Shown here piece by piece: positions 42,988-52,669 of a DNA stretch of 64,000 nt. Under the pieces are notes generated by a model, which had not been told where the DNA came from, searched no databases, and saw only the letters and a list, made by a program, of their open reading frames with translations. Every line of letters begins with the position of its first letter. Positions within the stretch are counted from its first letter, which is position 1. Source of the stretch: Pedococcus sp. 5OH_020 (GTDB lineage: Bacteria; Actinomycetota; Actinomycetes; Actinomycetales; Dermatophilaceae); the NCBI RefSeq assembly GCF_027812955.1, contig NZ_JAPYZV010000001.1, forward strand, positions 361,769 through 425,768. The letters are read 5' to 3'. The position numbers and the translations under genes were made by a program.

Positions 42988-44273
42988 CCGAGTCGTACGA
43001 CGCCGTGGACGTGATCGTCACCAAGCGCGACAAGGGCGAGCTGTCGGACGGCCAGATCGACTGGGTCATCGACGCCTACACCCGCGGGGTCGTCGCCCAC
43101 GAGCAGATGTCCAGCCTCGCGATGGCGATCCTGCTCAACGGCATGACGCGCCGCGAGATCGCGCGCTGGACCAGCGCGATGATCGCCAGCGGAGAGCGGA
43201 TGGACTTCTCCGCACTGTCGCGGCCGACTGCCGACAAGCACTCCACCGGCGGGGTGGGTGACAAGATCACCCTGCCGCTGGCGCCCCTGGTCGCCGCCTG
43301 CGGGGTGGCCGTGCCGCAGCTGTCCGGCCGGGGTCTTGGCCACACCGGGGGGACGCTCGACAAGCTGGAGTCGGTGCCCGGCTGGCAGGCCTCCCTGACG
43401 AACGAGCAGATGCTCCGCCAGCTCGAGGACGTCGGCGCCGTGATCTGTGCCGCGGGCGAGGGGCTGGCGCCGGCGGACAAGAAGCTCTACGCGCTGCGCG
43501 ACGTGACCGGCACCGTCGAGGCCATCCCTCTCATCGCCTCCTCCATCATGAGCAAGAAGATCGCCGAGGGGACCGGCGCCCTGGTGCTCGACGTCAAGGT
43601 GGGCAGCGGCGCGTTCATGAAGACGGTCGAGGACGCGCGTGAGCTGGCCCGGACCATGGTGGACCTAGGCACGGACGCCGGGGTGAGGACGGTGGCCATG
43701 CTGACCAACATGCAGGTCCCTCTGGGACTGACGGCCGGCAACGCGCTCGAGGTGCGCGAGTCCGTGGAGGTCCTCGCCGGTGGCGGCCCCCAGGACGTCG
43801 TGGAGCTCACCGTGGCGCTTGCCCGCGAGATGCTGACCGCCGCGGGACGCGAGGACGCCGACCCTGCCGACGCCCTGGCGGACGGCCGCGCCATGGATGC
43901 CTGGCACCGCATGATCCGCGCTCAGGGCGGCGACCCGGAGGCCCCCCTGCCGGTGGCCAAGGAGGCCGAGGACGTGCTCGCCCCGGTGGACGGCGTGCTG
44001 ACCCAGCTCGACGCCCTCAAGGTCGGGGTCGCAGCGTGGCGTCTGGGCGCTGGCCGCGCTCGCAAGGAGGATCCGGTCCAGGCTGGCGCCGGCGTGGAGC
44101 TGCACGCCAAGCCCGGCGCCACCGTGCGCGCGGGCGAGAGGCTCCTGACGCTGCACACCGACACCCCAGAGCGGTTCTCCCGTGCCCTCGAGGCCTTGGA
44201 CGGGTCGTTCACCATCGCGCCCGACGGCAGCCGACCCGACCTCCTCCCGTTGGTCATCGAGAAGATCGCCTGA
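42984..44273 (+). CDS. deoA: thymidine (pyrimidine-nucleoside) phosphorylase
   Basis: 429-residue enzyme splitting thymidine or (deoxy)uridine with phosphate into base and (deoxy)ribose 1-phosphate. DKHSTGGVGDK near residue 80 binds phosphate; SGRGLGHTGGTLDKLE near 113 is the family signature; the C-terminal domain is complete. Overlaps cdd, which supplies its substrates. Its TGA stop is part of the first copy of a 21-bp repeat array. Confidence 0.95.
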   Translation: MTESYDAVDVIVTKRDKGELSDGQIDWVIDAYTRGVVAHEQMSSLAMAILLNGMTRREIARWTSAMIASGERMDFSALSRPTADKHSTGGVGDKITLPLAPLVAACGVAVPQLSGRGLGHTGGTLDKLESVPGWQASLTNEQMLRQLEDVGAVICAAGEGLAPADKKLYALRDVTGTVEAIPLIASSIMSKKIAEGTGALVLDVKVGSGAFMKTVEDARELARTMVDLGTDAGVRTVAMLTNMQVPLGLTAGNALEVRESVEVLAGGGPQDVVELTVALAREMLTAAGREDADPADALADGRAMDAWHRMIRAQGGDPEAPLPVAKEAEDVLAPVDGVLTQLDALKVGVAAWRLGAGRARKEDPVQAGAGVELHAKPGATVRAGERLLTLHTDTPERFSRALEALDGSFTIAPDGSRPDLLPLVIEKIA

Positions 44274-44357
44274 CGCGTCCCGCTCGCCGCGGAGGACGCG
44301 TCAGGCTCGTCGCGGGACGTGTCGGGCTCGTCGCGGCACGCCTCAGGCTCGTCACCT
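44272..44357. repeat. 21-bp tandem repeat, 4 copies, at the deoA stop
   Basis: Copies at 44272-44292, 44295-44315, 44316-44336 and 44337-44357; consensus GACGCGTCAGGCTCGTCGCGG, with two extra bases after copy 1. The first copy shares the last two bases of the deoA TGA; the last ends ten bases before the stop of the convergent secreted-protein gene. Confidence 0.85.
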
Positions 44358-44367
44358 GGGGTCAGTC

Positions 44368-44820
44368 TCAGCCCGGCACCTTGTTGATCGTGCAGACGAA
44401 GTACTTCACCACGCCGTTGTCCACCGCGGCGCCGGACGCCATCGCGGCCTGCACCTCGGCGGTGGCGTCGAGAACGCCGTTGCCGTCGAGGTCGCCCGCA
44501 GCCAGCGCCGCTGCGTAGCCCTGGGGGAAGGTGACGCTGTGGACCTGCCAGCGGCCCCCCGTGAAGCCGACGTCACCAGGGGCGGCGGTCGCGACACTGC
44601 GCTGGGCTCCGTTGAAGCTGTAGATCGTGTCCCACGCCTGGGCGGGCGCCCCGGTGCCGGACAGGTCCGTGGGGGTGGCGACGGTGCGGTAGAGCTCATG
44701 GTCGACGTAGATGGCGGGGCCGCTCACGCCGGCGGCGCCGGCTGTCGCGGCGGCGCCCAGGGACAGCATGGCGCCGGCGCCGAGAACGGCTGCGGTGCCG
44801 AGGACTCGCTTGTGGTTCAT
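44368..44820 (-). CDS. small secreted protein with a calcium-loop-like motif
   Basis: 150-residue protein of unknown function with a Sec signal peptide (basic start, hydrophobic core, TAGAAG cleavage near residue 30). The mature part has DLDGNGVLDATAE near residue 112, which fits the D-x-D-x-(D/N)-G calcium-loop pattern of EF-hand-like and dockerin-like proteins; only one such loop is visible. AGGAGAGG lies before the ATG, just downstream of a short hairpin (44840-44855). Convergent with deoA and separate from the nearby two-component genes. No family recognised. Confidence 0.75.
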   Translation of the reverse strand: MNHKRVLGTAAVLGAGAMLSLGAAATAGAAGVSGPAIYVDHELYRTVATPTDLSGTGAPAQAWDTIYSFNGAQRSVATAAPGDVGFTGGRWQVHSVTFPQGYAAALAAGDLDGNGVLDATAEVQAAMASGAAVDNGVVKYFVCTINKVPG

Positions 44821-44839
44821 GGGGTTTCACCTCTCCTGT

Positions 44840-44855
44840 CCGGCCGCTCGGCCGG
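44840..44855 (-). other. short hairpin in the leader of the secreted-protein gene
   Basis: CCGGCC/GGCCGG arms around four bases, directly upstream of the AGGAG site (44833-44837 on the minus strand). It may modulate translation or mark a processing site. Confidence 0.3.
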
Positions 44856-44969
44856 TATGCCGTCCAGTAGAGCGGCCCCCGGCGCCGCACTCCATCACGC
44901 GCCGCTTACCCGGTTCTTACGGCTTGGTGACTGCGCCGGCAGGCAGCCGGACGCCGCATGCGCCGGCCC

Positions 44970-44975
44970 TATCCT
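44970..44975 (+). promoter_or_regulatory. -10 box of a leaderless promoter (response regulator)
   Basis: TATCCT ends six bases before the GTG at 44982, which fixes the start of the response regulator. Confidence 0.5.
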
Positions 44976-44981
44976 GACCGG

Positions 44982-45704
44982 GTGGCTCGCGTCCTGGTGA
45001 TCGACGACGACACGACCGTGTCGCAGGTCGTCGTCGCGTACCTGGAGCGCGCCGGGATCGAGGCCGAGCAGGCTGGCGACGGCGCCAGCGGGCTGGCGGC
45101 CGCGCGGGCGAGGCCGCCTGACGCGGTGGTGCTCGACCTGATGCTCCCCGGCATCGACGGCTTGGAGGTATGCCGGCGCCTGCGCACCATGCAGTCCGCG
45201 GTGCCCGTGCTCATGCTCACGGCCCGGGGCGAGGAGGAGGACCGCATCCTGGGGCTGGAGGTCGGTGCCGACGACTACGTGACCAAGCCGTTCAGCCCGC
45301 GCGAGCTCGTGCTGCGCGTCCAGTCGGTGCTCAGGCGCGCGAGCCCCGCAGTTCCCGCCGCGCCCCCGCCCGACGTGGTCCGGGACGGTGACCTCGTCCT
45401 CGACCCGGTGGCGCACCGCGTACATCGCAACGGTGTGGAGCTGTCCCTCACCACGCGCGAGTTCGACCTGCTGCACTGGTTCCTCGCCCATCCGGGCCAG
45501 GCGCAGGACCGCGAGGGGCTCATGCGGGGAGTGTGGGGCTGGGAGTTCGGCGACCAGTCGACTGTCACCGTGCACGTGCGCCGGCTGAGGGAGAAGGTCG
45601 AGGCCGACCCCTCGCACCCTTCCCGGCTCGTCACCGTCTTCGGCGTCGGCTATCGCTGGGACCCCGTCACTGGCGAGCCGAGGGTCGGCGGACTGCCGAG
45701 ATGA
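44982..45704 (+). CDS. OmpR-family response regulator
   Basis: 240-residue two-component regulator. The receiver domain starts VARVLVIDDD (acidic pocket), has the phosphorylation Asp in VVLDLMLPG near residue 53 and the conserved Lys in YVTKPFSP near 103. The C-terminal winged-helix domain (TTREFDLLHWFLAHPGQ to GVGYRWDP) places it in the OmpR/PhoB class that binds direct repeats. Its stop overlaps the histidine kinase start (ATGA). The signal and targets are unknown. Confidence 0.95.
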   Translation: MARVLVIDDDTTVSQVVVAYLERAGIEAEQAGDGASGLAAARARPPDAVVLDLMLPGIDGLEVCRRLRTMQSAVPVLMLTARGEEEDRILGLEVGADDYVTKPFSPRELVLRVQSVLRRASPAVPAAPPPDVVRDGDLVLDPVAHRVHRNGVELSLTTREFDLLHWFLAHPGQAQDREGLMRGVWGWEFGDQSTVTVHVRRLREKVEADPSHPSRLVTVFGVGYRWDPVTGEPRVGGLPR

Positions 45705-46750
45705 GTGGGACCGAGCTGCAGGCTGTCGCGCTCTCCGCCGTGGTCGCCACGGTGATCGGCACAGTGGGGGCTCTGCTGGTCGTCGCGATCGCTCGACGCT
45801 CAGTGGCCGCCGCGGCGGCCGTCGCGCCGGTGGTCATCGTCGGGTCGGTGGCCGGCGGGGTCTATGCCAGCGCCCGCGCGATGTTCCTCGCCGAGCGCGA
45901 CTCCGCGACGGTCCTGCTGGTGCTGCTCGTCTCGCTGCCCATCGCGGTCGCCATCGGCTGGGTGATCGCCGTACGCATCCAGCGGCTGCACCGCGACGCC
46001 GCCATGGCGCTCGCCGCGCAGGAGCGGGACCGCGAGCTGGAGTCCGGCCGCCGCGAGCTGGTCGCGTGGGTGTCGCACGACCTGCGTACGCCGCTGGCCG
46101 GCATGCGAGCGCTCACCGAGGCTCTCCAGGACGGCGTCGCGCGCGATCCTCGCGACTACCTCGACCAGCTGCAGGGACAGGTCCTGCGGATGAGCAGCCT
46201 CGTCGACGACCTGCTGGCGCTGTCCAGGCTCCAGTCGCCGTCGCTGACCCTGCAGCGTGAGCCCGTGGTGGTCGCCGACCTCGTGTCGGACGCGCTGGCG
46301 TCCTGTCAGCCGCTCGCCGACGCGGGCGGGGTGCGGCTCACGGGCAGCGTCGACCACGACGTGTCGGCGGCTCTCGACGCCCGCGAGGTGTCGCGCGCAG
46401 TGGACAACCTCGTGGTCAACGCCATCCGTCACACCCCGCCTGGGGGTGCGGTACGGGTCGCCCTGGACCAGGACGGCCAGGACGCCGTGGTGAGCATCGA
46501 CGACGGCTGCGGGGGGATCCCGGCCGAAGCGCTGGACCGGGTGTTCGAGGCGGGCTGGCGCGGCACCCGGGCTCGCACGCCCGGCGACGGGAGCGCGGGC
46601 CTGGGGCTGTCGATCGTCCGAGGGGTCGCCGAGGCCCACGGCGGGTCCGCGCAGGTCCGCAACCTCGAGCACGGCTGCCGCTTCGAGCTTCGCCTGCCGC
46701 TGAGCCCCGGTGACCCGGCGCGCCGGGCGCTAGGGTGGCCCGGTGCCTGA
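45701..46750 (+). CDS. sensor histidine kinase
   Basis: 349-residue membrane sensor kinase with N-terminal helices at about 8-30, 37-57 and 65-88 and almost no external loop, so it probably senses within the membrane or through a partner. The H-box is VSHDLRTPLAGMRAL near residue 122; the N-box is DNLVVNAIRHTPPGG, with SIDDGCGGIP and GLGLSIVRGVAEAHGG completing the ATPase domain. Coupled to the response regulator by an ATGA overlap; its last eight bases overlap the cupin gene, whose promoter lies inside its coding sequence. Confidence 0.93.
   Translation: MSGTELQAVALSAVVATVIGTVGALLVVAIARRSVAAAAAVAPVVIVGSVAGGVYASARAMFLAERDSATVLLVLLVSLPIAVAIGWVIAVRIQRLHRDAAMALAAQERDRELESGRRELVAWVSHDLRTPLAGMRALTEALQDGVARDPRDYLDQLQGQVLRMSSLVDDLLALSRLQSPSLTLQREPVVVADLVSDALASCQPLADAGGVRLTGSVDHDVSAALDAREVSRAVDNLVVNAIRHTPPGGAVRVALDQDGQDAVVSIDDGCGGIPAEALDRVFEAGWRGTRARTPGDGSAGLGLSIVRGVAEAHGGSAQVRNLEHGCRFELRLPLSPGDPARRALGWPGA
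46731..46736 (+). promoter_or_regulatory. -10 box of a leaderless promoter (cupin gene)
   Basis: TAGGGT ends six bases before the GTG at 46743, inside the 3' end of the histidine kinase gene. It would give the cupin-adenosine deaminase pair its own transcript. Confidence 0.5.
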
Positions 46751-47120
46751 GCTCATCGCGACTCCCACGACCATCCCCGTCCCTGGCGGGAAGATCATCG
46801 ACGAGCACGTGGGGCGGGTGAACACCGGCACGGACGCGGTGTCGGTGGCCCACATGAAGGCTCCAGCTGACTGGACCGAGCCGTTCCAGGCGCCGGAGTT
46901 CGACGAGGTGACACTCGTCCTCGCCGGTGCTGTGCTGGTGGACCATGACGGGGGTCAGGTGCGCGTGGAGGCGGGCCAGAGCGTCATCACGAGGGCCGGT
47001 GAGCGGATCCGCTACTCGACCGGCCACGAGGGCGCCGAGTACGTCGCAGTCTGCCTCCCCGCGTTCTCGCCCGAGGCCGTCAACCGCGACGTCGACGAGC
47101 CCGGCGAGGGGGAGGCGTGA
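46743..47120 (+). CDS. small cupin-domain protein
   Basis: 125-residue single-domain cupin. The beta-barrel pattern is visible as [19 protein letters not shown], followed by [19 protein letters not shown]. The usual metal-binding histidines of cupin motif 1 (HxH) are replaced (APEFDE), so it may bind little or no metal. The function is unknown; its stop overlaps the adenosine deaminase start (GTGA), which suggests a link to purine or small-molecule metabolism. Confidence 0.8.
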   Translation: MPELIATPTTIPVPGGKIIDEHVGRVNTGTDAVSVAHMKAPADWTEPFQAPEFDEVTLVLAGAVLVDHDGGQVRVEAGQSVITRAGERIRYSTGHEGAEYVAVCLPAFSPEAVNRDVDEPGEGEA

Positions 47121-48289
47121 TCTTCGGCCGCAAGGGCGACCGCCAGGAGCCCCTCGAGCAGCCGCAGTCCTCCGACGAGCGCATCAGGCGGGCTCCGAAG
47201 GCGCTGCTGCACGACCACCTCGACGGCGGCGTGCGGCCGCAGACCATCGTCGAGATCGCGGACGAGGTCGGGTATGCCGGACTGCCCGCCTCCGACGCGC
47301 AGAGCCTCGGCGCCTGGTTCCGCGAGAGTGCGGACTCCGGCTCGCTCGTCCGGTACCTGGAGACCTTCGACCACACGCTGGCCGTCATGCAGAGCGCCGA
47401 CGGGTTGCGGCGGGTGGCCCGCGAGTGCGTCCTGGACCTTGCCGCCGACGGCGTCGTCTACGCGGAGAGCCGCTACGCACCCGAGCAGCACCTCGAGGCC
47501 GGCCTGGCGCTGGAGGAGGTCGTCGAGGCCGTCAACGACGGCTTCCGCGAGGGCGAGAAGGAGGCGGCGGGCGCCGGCACCCCCATCCGCGTCACGGCCC
47601 TGCTCACCGCGATGCGGCATGCCGCCAAGAGCACCGAGATCGCGGAGCTCGCGGTGCGCTACCGGGACCAGGGCGTCGCGGGGTTCGACATCGCCGGCGC
47701 GGAGGCAGGCTTCCCGCCCACCCGTCACCTCGACGCCTTCGAGTACCTGCGCCGCGAGAACGCGCACTTCACCATCCACGCCGGCGAGGCGTTCGGCCTA
47801 CCCAGCATCTGGGAGGCGATCCAGTGGTGTGGCGCCGACAGGCTCGGACACGGCGTGCGGATCGTCGACGACCTGACGGTCGACGACAAGGCGTTCGCGG
47901 ACGACGTCGCTGCCGCCGTCAGCGCCGAGGCGGCCGACGTGCACCTGGGCAGGCTCGCCGCCTACGTGCGGGACATGCGGATCCCTCTGGAGATGTGCCC
48001 CAGCAGCAACGTCCAGACGGGTGCCGCCCTGTCCGTCGCCCTGCACCCCATCTCGCTGCTCAAGCGGCTGCGCTTCCGGGTCACCGTCAACACGGACAAC
48101 CGCCTCATGAGCGGCACGACCATGTCCCGCGAGATGGAGCTGCTCGTGCAGGACGCAGGCTGGACGATCGAGGACCTGCGGTGGGTCACCATCAACGCGA
48201 TGAAGTCGGCGTTCATCCCGTTCGACGAACGCCTCGCCATCATCGAGACCGTGGTGAAGCCCGGGTACGCCGTCCTGCTGGACGAGTAG
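47117..48289 (+). CDS. add: adenosine deaminase
   Basis: 390-residue adenosine deaminase converting (deoxy)adenosine to (deoxy)inosine. Zinc and catalytic motifs: LLHDHLDGG near residue 31, HAGEAFG near 221, and [12 protein letters not shown] near 330, where Asn follows the metal-binding Asp as in many actinobacterial enzymes. The N-terminal 25 residues are a polar extension. GTG start overlapping the cupin stop. Its inosine product suits the purine nucleoside phosphorylase at 61888. Confidence 0.93.
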   Translation: MIFGRKGDRQEPLEQPQSSDERIRRAPKALLHDHLDGGVRPQTIVEIADEVGYAGLPASDAQSLGAWFRESADSGSLVRYLETFDHTLAVMQSADGLRRVARECVLDLAADGVVYAESRYAPEQHLEAGLALEEVVEAVNDGFREGEKEAAGAGTPIRVTALLTAMRHAAKSTEIAELAVRYRDQGVAGFDIAGAEAGFPPTRHLDAFEYLRRENAHFTIHAGEAFGLPSIWEAIQWCGADRLGHGVRIVDDLTVDDKAFADDVAAAVSAEAADVHLGRLAAYVRDMRIPLEMCPSSNVQTGAALSVALHPISLLKRLRFRVTVNTDNRLMSGTTMSREMELLVQDAGWTIEDLRWVTINAMKSAFIPFDERLAIIETVVKPGYAVLLDE

Positions 48290-48337
48290 GCCGGGGTGGC
48301 GGCGACCGCTTCGACCTACGCCGGAGCACAAGGTGGC

Positions 48338-49180
48338 TCAGGAGCCGGGGGAGCGGGGTTCGGCGGCGTCCGCCGTTTCCGGAGGCAGCAGCCGGCTCCG
48401 CAGAGCGGCCTCGCGTTCGAGCCGGCCCAGGTCCCGCGTCCGGCGCTCGGCCAGCATCGCCCTGAGGATGTTCTCCGGGTGGTTCCCGTGGGGCGGTGAC
48501 GGTGCCACATACGGCAGGGCGTCCTCCAGCAGCCGTTGGCCGAGCTGCTCCCGTACCGCCGGCGTGAAGGTGCCGGCCCGAGCCAGGAACTGGCGTACGG
48601 CAGCTGCGAGCTGGTCGGGCAGGGGAGCCAGGTCGGCGGCACTGGCCCAGCCGGCGAGATGGGGTGGCATCTCGGTCGGTGGAGGGAGCCGGATCTTCTG
48701 GCGGTCCCGGACCACGTACGTCCCGGCGAGCAGGTCGCCGAACCGCTTGCCCCGGCTGTTGAACGCGGCGCACACGAGGGCCGGCACCCCCCAGCACCCG
48801 TACAGCTCCACCACGCCGAGCATCGCCCGGGTCAGAGCCTGCCGGAACGCGATCGGTCCGGCGTCGTCGCGCACCGTCCTCAGGCCCAGGGCGAGGTGAC
48901 CCAGCGTCTTGCCCCGGGTGAGCGTCTCGCAGGTGGTGGGGATGGCGACCATCGCCGCGATCCCCGCCACCGTGAGCATCGCCGACACCAGCGCGTCGTC
49001 CGCGCCGGCGACGAGCAGGCCGAGGCCGAGCTGGAGCCCGAAGAGCGCGGCATAGCCGAGCAGGATGTCGATCAGCCCGGACACCATCCGCAGACCGAGC
49101 GCCGCATGCGGCAGGTCGAGAGCCACCGCCTCGCCGGTCACCAGGTCGTCGGCACCGACCCCCACGGTGCTACTGCTCAT
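48338..49180 (-). CDS. RDD-family membrane protein
   Basis: 280-residue protein whose N-terminal half is an RDD domain with three to four helices (ALGLRMVSGLIDILLGYAALFG near residue 28 holds the R and D residues; TRGKTLGHLALGLRTV is typical). The C-terminal half is a soluble, charged tail. RDD proteins may carry ions or act as scaffolds; the function is unknown. Divergent from a SpoIIM-type gene across 41 bp and part of the conserved MoxR/DUF58 locus. The ATG lies seven bases after a TAGGGT box. Confidence 0.85.
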   Translation of the reverse strand: MSSSTVGVGADDLVTGEAVALDLPHAALGLRMVSGLIDILLGYAALFGLQLGLGLLVAGADDALVSAMLTVAGIAAMVAIPTTCETLTRGKTLGHLALGLRTVRDDAGPIAFRQALTRAMLGVVELYGCWGVPALVCAAFNSRGKRFGDLLAGTYVVRDRQKIRLPPPTEMPPHLAGWASAADLAPLPDQLAAAVRQFLARAGTFTPAVREQLGQRLLEDALPYVAPSPPHGNHPENILRAMLAERRTRDLGRLEREAALRSRLLPPETADAAEPRSPGS

Positions 49181-49187
49181 GACGGCA

Positions 49188-49193
49188 ACCCTA
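49188..49193 (-). promoter_or_regulatory. -10 box of a leaderless promoter (RDD gene)
   Basis: TAGGGT on the minus strand, seven bases before the ATG at 49180. Paired with an identical divergent box at 49209. Confidence 0.5.
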
Positions 49194-49208
49194 ACGGGGC
49201 TGCCCGGC

Positions 49209-49214
49209 TAGGGT
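49209..49214 (+). promoter_or_regulatory. -10 box of a leaderless promoter (SpoIIM-type gene)
   Basis: TAGGGT ends seven bases before the GTG at 49222; a GTG at 49213 overlaps the box itself and is therefore rejected as the start. Confidence 0.5.
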
Positions 49215-49221
49215 GGCCGAT

Positions 49222-50217
49222 GTGGACCTGGACGCCTTTGTGGCTGCCCACCGGGGGGACTGGGAGAGGCTCGAGGAGCTGACCGGCCGCCGGCGGCTGT
49301 CGGGTGCCGAGGCCGACGAGATCCTGGACCGGTACCAGCGCGTGGCGACCCACCTCTCGATGATCCGCTCGACCGCCCCGGATGCCTCGCTCGTCGGCTA
49401 CCTGTCGATGCTCCTGGCCCGGGCCCGCTCTCGCTCCGCCGGCACCCGCACCGCCGCCTGGTCCGACCTGGGCCGGTTCTTCGCGGTCTCCTTCCCGGCG
49501 GGCCTGTACCGGCTGAGGTGGTGGTGGCTGACCGTCCTGGTGGTCGACCTGCTGCTCGTCGTGGTCGTCGGCTGGTGGCTGCTCGACCACCCCTCGGTGG
49601 AGACCTCGCTCGCCTCGCCCGAGCAGATCCGGGACCTCGTCGGCAACGACTTCGAGCACTACTACAGCCAGTACGCTGCGACCTCCTTCGCGCTGCACGT
49701 CTGGACGAACAACTTCTGGCTGTCGGCTCTGTGCGTCGCCCTCGGGGTGTTCTGCCTTCCGGTGGTCCTGATGCTCTTCGGCAACATGCTCAACCTCGCG
49801 GTGGTCGGGTCGATCATGGTTCGCCACGGCCGCGGGGGACTGTTCTTCGGGCTGATCCTGCCCCACGGGCTGCTCGAGCTGACCTGCCTCTTCGTCGCTG
49901 CGGGCGTGGGCCTGCGGCTGTTCTGGTCGTGGGTGTCGCCCGGTCCCCGCAGTCGGGCGCGGGCCCTGGGGGAGGAGGGTCGAGCGGCCCTCGGGACGGC
50001 GCTCGGACTGGTCGCCCTGCTCCTGGTCTGCGGGTTGATCGAGGCCTTCGTGACTCCCTCGGCGCTGCCTACGTGGGCGCGGGTCGGCATCGGGCTGTGC
50101 GCCGAGTCCGCCTTCTTCGCGTACGTCTTCACCCTCGGACGATGGGCGCACCACCGAGGGCTGACCGGCGACCTGGAGGAGGGTGATCGCGGCTTCGAGC
50201 TACCCGTGGCGGGGTGA
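49222..50217 (+). CDS. stage II sporulation protein M-like membrane protein
   Basis: 331-residue membrane protein of the SpoIIM/DUF95 family. The first 95 residues are soluble (DLDAFVAAHRGDWERLEEL), then about six helices; LHVWTNNFWLSALCVALGVF, HGRGGLFFGLILPHGLLEL and the NML motif are typical. There is no sign that this organism sporulates; such proteins are widespread in actinobacteria next to RDD, DUF58 and MoxR genes. GTG at 49222 chosen from the promoter position. Confidence 0.85.
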   Translation: MDLDAFVAAHRGDWERLEELTGRRRLSGAEADEILDRYQRVATHLSMIRSTAPDASLVGYLSMLLARARSRSAGTRTAAWSDLGRFFAVSFPAGLYRLRWWWLTVLVVDLLLVVVVGWWLLDHPSVETSLASPEQIRDLVGNDFEHYYSQYAATSFALHVWTNNFWLSALCVALGVFCLPVVLMLFGNMLNLAVVGSIMVRHGRGGLFFGLILPHGLLELTCLFVAAGVGLRLFWSWVSPGPRSRARALGEEGRAALGTALGLVALLLVCGLIEAFVTPSALPTWARVGIGLCAESAFFAYVFTLGRWAHHRGLTGDLEEGDRGFELPVAG

Positions 50218-50230
50218 CTGGGCGTGCCCC

Positions 50231-51523
50231 TTACAACAGCCCCCGCGACTTGAGCAGGAGGTAGTGGTCCGCCAGGGCCACGGGTAGGTCCTCGGGGTCC
50301 GCGTCCAGCACGTCCACGCGGAGCCGGCCGAGGGCCGCGGCGGTTCGTTCTCGCAGCGCCACGGTCCGAGCGGCCGCTGCCGCGTCGTACACGTCCCGGA
50401 CGTCGTGGTCCCGCTCCAGCATGTCCCGCAGCGCCGGGTCGCCCACCGAGGCGAGCACGACCCGGTGTCGTTGCGCGAGAACCGCGAGCGGTGGGAGCAG
50501 CGACTCCTCGACGGCCGACGGCTCCAGCGGCGTCAGCAGGACCACCAGCCCGCGTTGCCGGCTCAGCCGCGTGACCTCAGAGACCAGCAGCGTCCAGTCC
50601 GCCTCCAGGAGCGCCGGCTCGAGGGGCGCCATGGCCTGGACCAGGTCGCCCAGCAGGGTGGTGCGACCGGCTCCCACCACCTTGCGGTGCACCCGCCGGT
50701 CACCCGCGACGAGGTCGACGCGGTCTCCGGCACGTGAGGCGAGCGCCGCGAGGAGCAGCGCTGCATCCATCGCCGCGTCGAGCCGTGGGGTGTCGCCGAC
50801 CCTGCCCGCGGAGGTCCTGGAGGTGTCCAGCACGAGGATGATGTGCCGGTCCTTCTCCGGCTGCCAGGTCCGCACCACGGTGGTGCGGCGGCGTGCGGTG
50901 GCGCGCCAGTCGATGCTGCGTACGTCGTCGCCGTCCACGTAGTCGCGAAGCGAGTCGAACTCGGTGCCCTGACCGCGGACCCGCACCGCCGAACGCCCGT
51001 CCAGCTGACGCAGCCTGGCCAGGCGTGAGGGAAGGTGCTTGCGTGAGGGGAACGGCGGCAGCGCCCGGACCCGCCCGGGCACGACGACCGACCGCTGCCG
51101 GCCCGCCACCCCGAGTGGACCGAGCCCGCGCAGCGTCACCCGGTCGGCGGTCCGGTCGCCTCGCCGCGTCGGGAGCAGCCGCGAGACCACCGCGCGTCGT
51201 TCGCCTGCAGGCACGTCGACCCTGTGCCGGTTGCCGGTGGCCCCGGCGGAAGGCTGCCAGGCGTCGCGCACCATCCCGCGAAACCGCCGTGGCCCGGGGT
51301 TGGCCACGAGCAGGGTGGTCTCCGCCGCCTCCCCCAGCCGCACCTGGAGGCTCGGGCCACGGCTGAGCTGCACCGTCCTGGGCGAGCCGGCGGCGAGGGT
51401 GTCGGCGACGGCGACGACCACGCACAGCGCCGCCCAGGCCCACACGGTGGAGTAGTGCGGGCGCAGCACGACCGGCACCGTGCCACACAGGACCAGCGCG
51501 AGAAGCCGTCCGGTGACGATCAT
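50231..51523 (-). CDS. DUF58 protein (von Willebrand A-like)
   Basis: 430-residue protein with two N-terminal membrane helices (about 5-20, 25-43), a beta-rich middle, and the DUF58 signature GTEFDSLRDYVDGDDVRSID near residue 188, followed by WRATARR. A vWA-like metal site appears as LVLDTSRTS near 233. DUF58 proteins are the standard partners of MoxR ATPases and may assemble or mature protein complexes at the membrane. Follows moxR by 51 bp in the same direction. Confidence 0.88.
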   Translation of the reverse strand: MIVTGRLLALVLCGTVPVVLRPHYSTVWAWAALCVVVAVADTLAAGSPRTVQLSRGPSLQVRLGEAAETTLLVANPGPRRFRGMVRDAWQPSAGATGNRHRVDVPAGERRAVVSRLLPTRRGDRTADRVTLRGLGPLGVAGRQRSVVVPGRVRALPPFPSRKHLPSRLARLRQLDGRSAVRVRGQGTEFDSLRDYVDGDDVRSIDWRATARRRTTVVRTWQPEKDRHIILVLDTSRTSAGRVGDTPRLDAAMDAALLLAALASRAGDRVDLVAGDRRVHRKVVGAGRTTLLGDLVQAMAPLEPALLEADWTLLVSEVTRLSRQRGLVVLLTPLEPSAVEESLLPPLAVLAQRHRVVLASVGDPALRDMLERDHDVRDVYDAAAAARTVALRERTAAALGRLRVDVLDADPEDLPVALADHYLLLKSRGLL

Positions 51524-51574
51524 GGGCCCGAGGTACCCGAAGGTGGCCCGGGACGGATGCAGCTCATCGCTCCG

Positions 51575-52665
<1,091 letters not shown>

Positions 52666-52669
<4 letters not shown>

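Noticed and set aside
49213-49215. GTG start for the SpoIIM-type gene
   Set aside because: It overlaps the -10 box; GTG at 49222 is in frame and correctly spaced.
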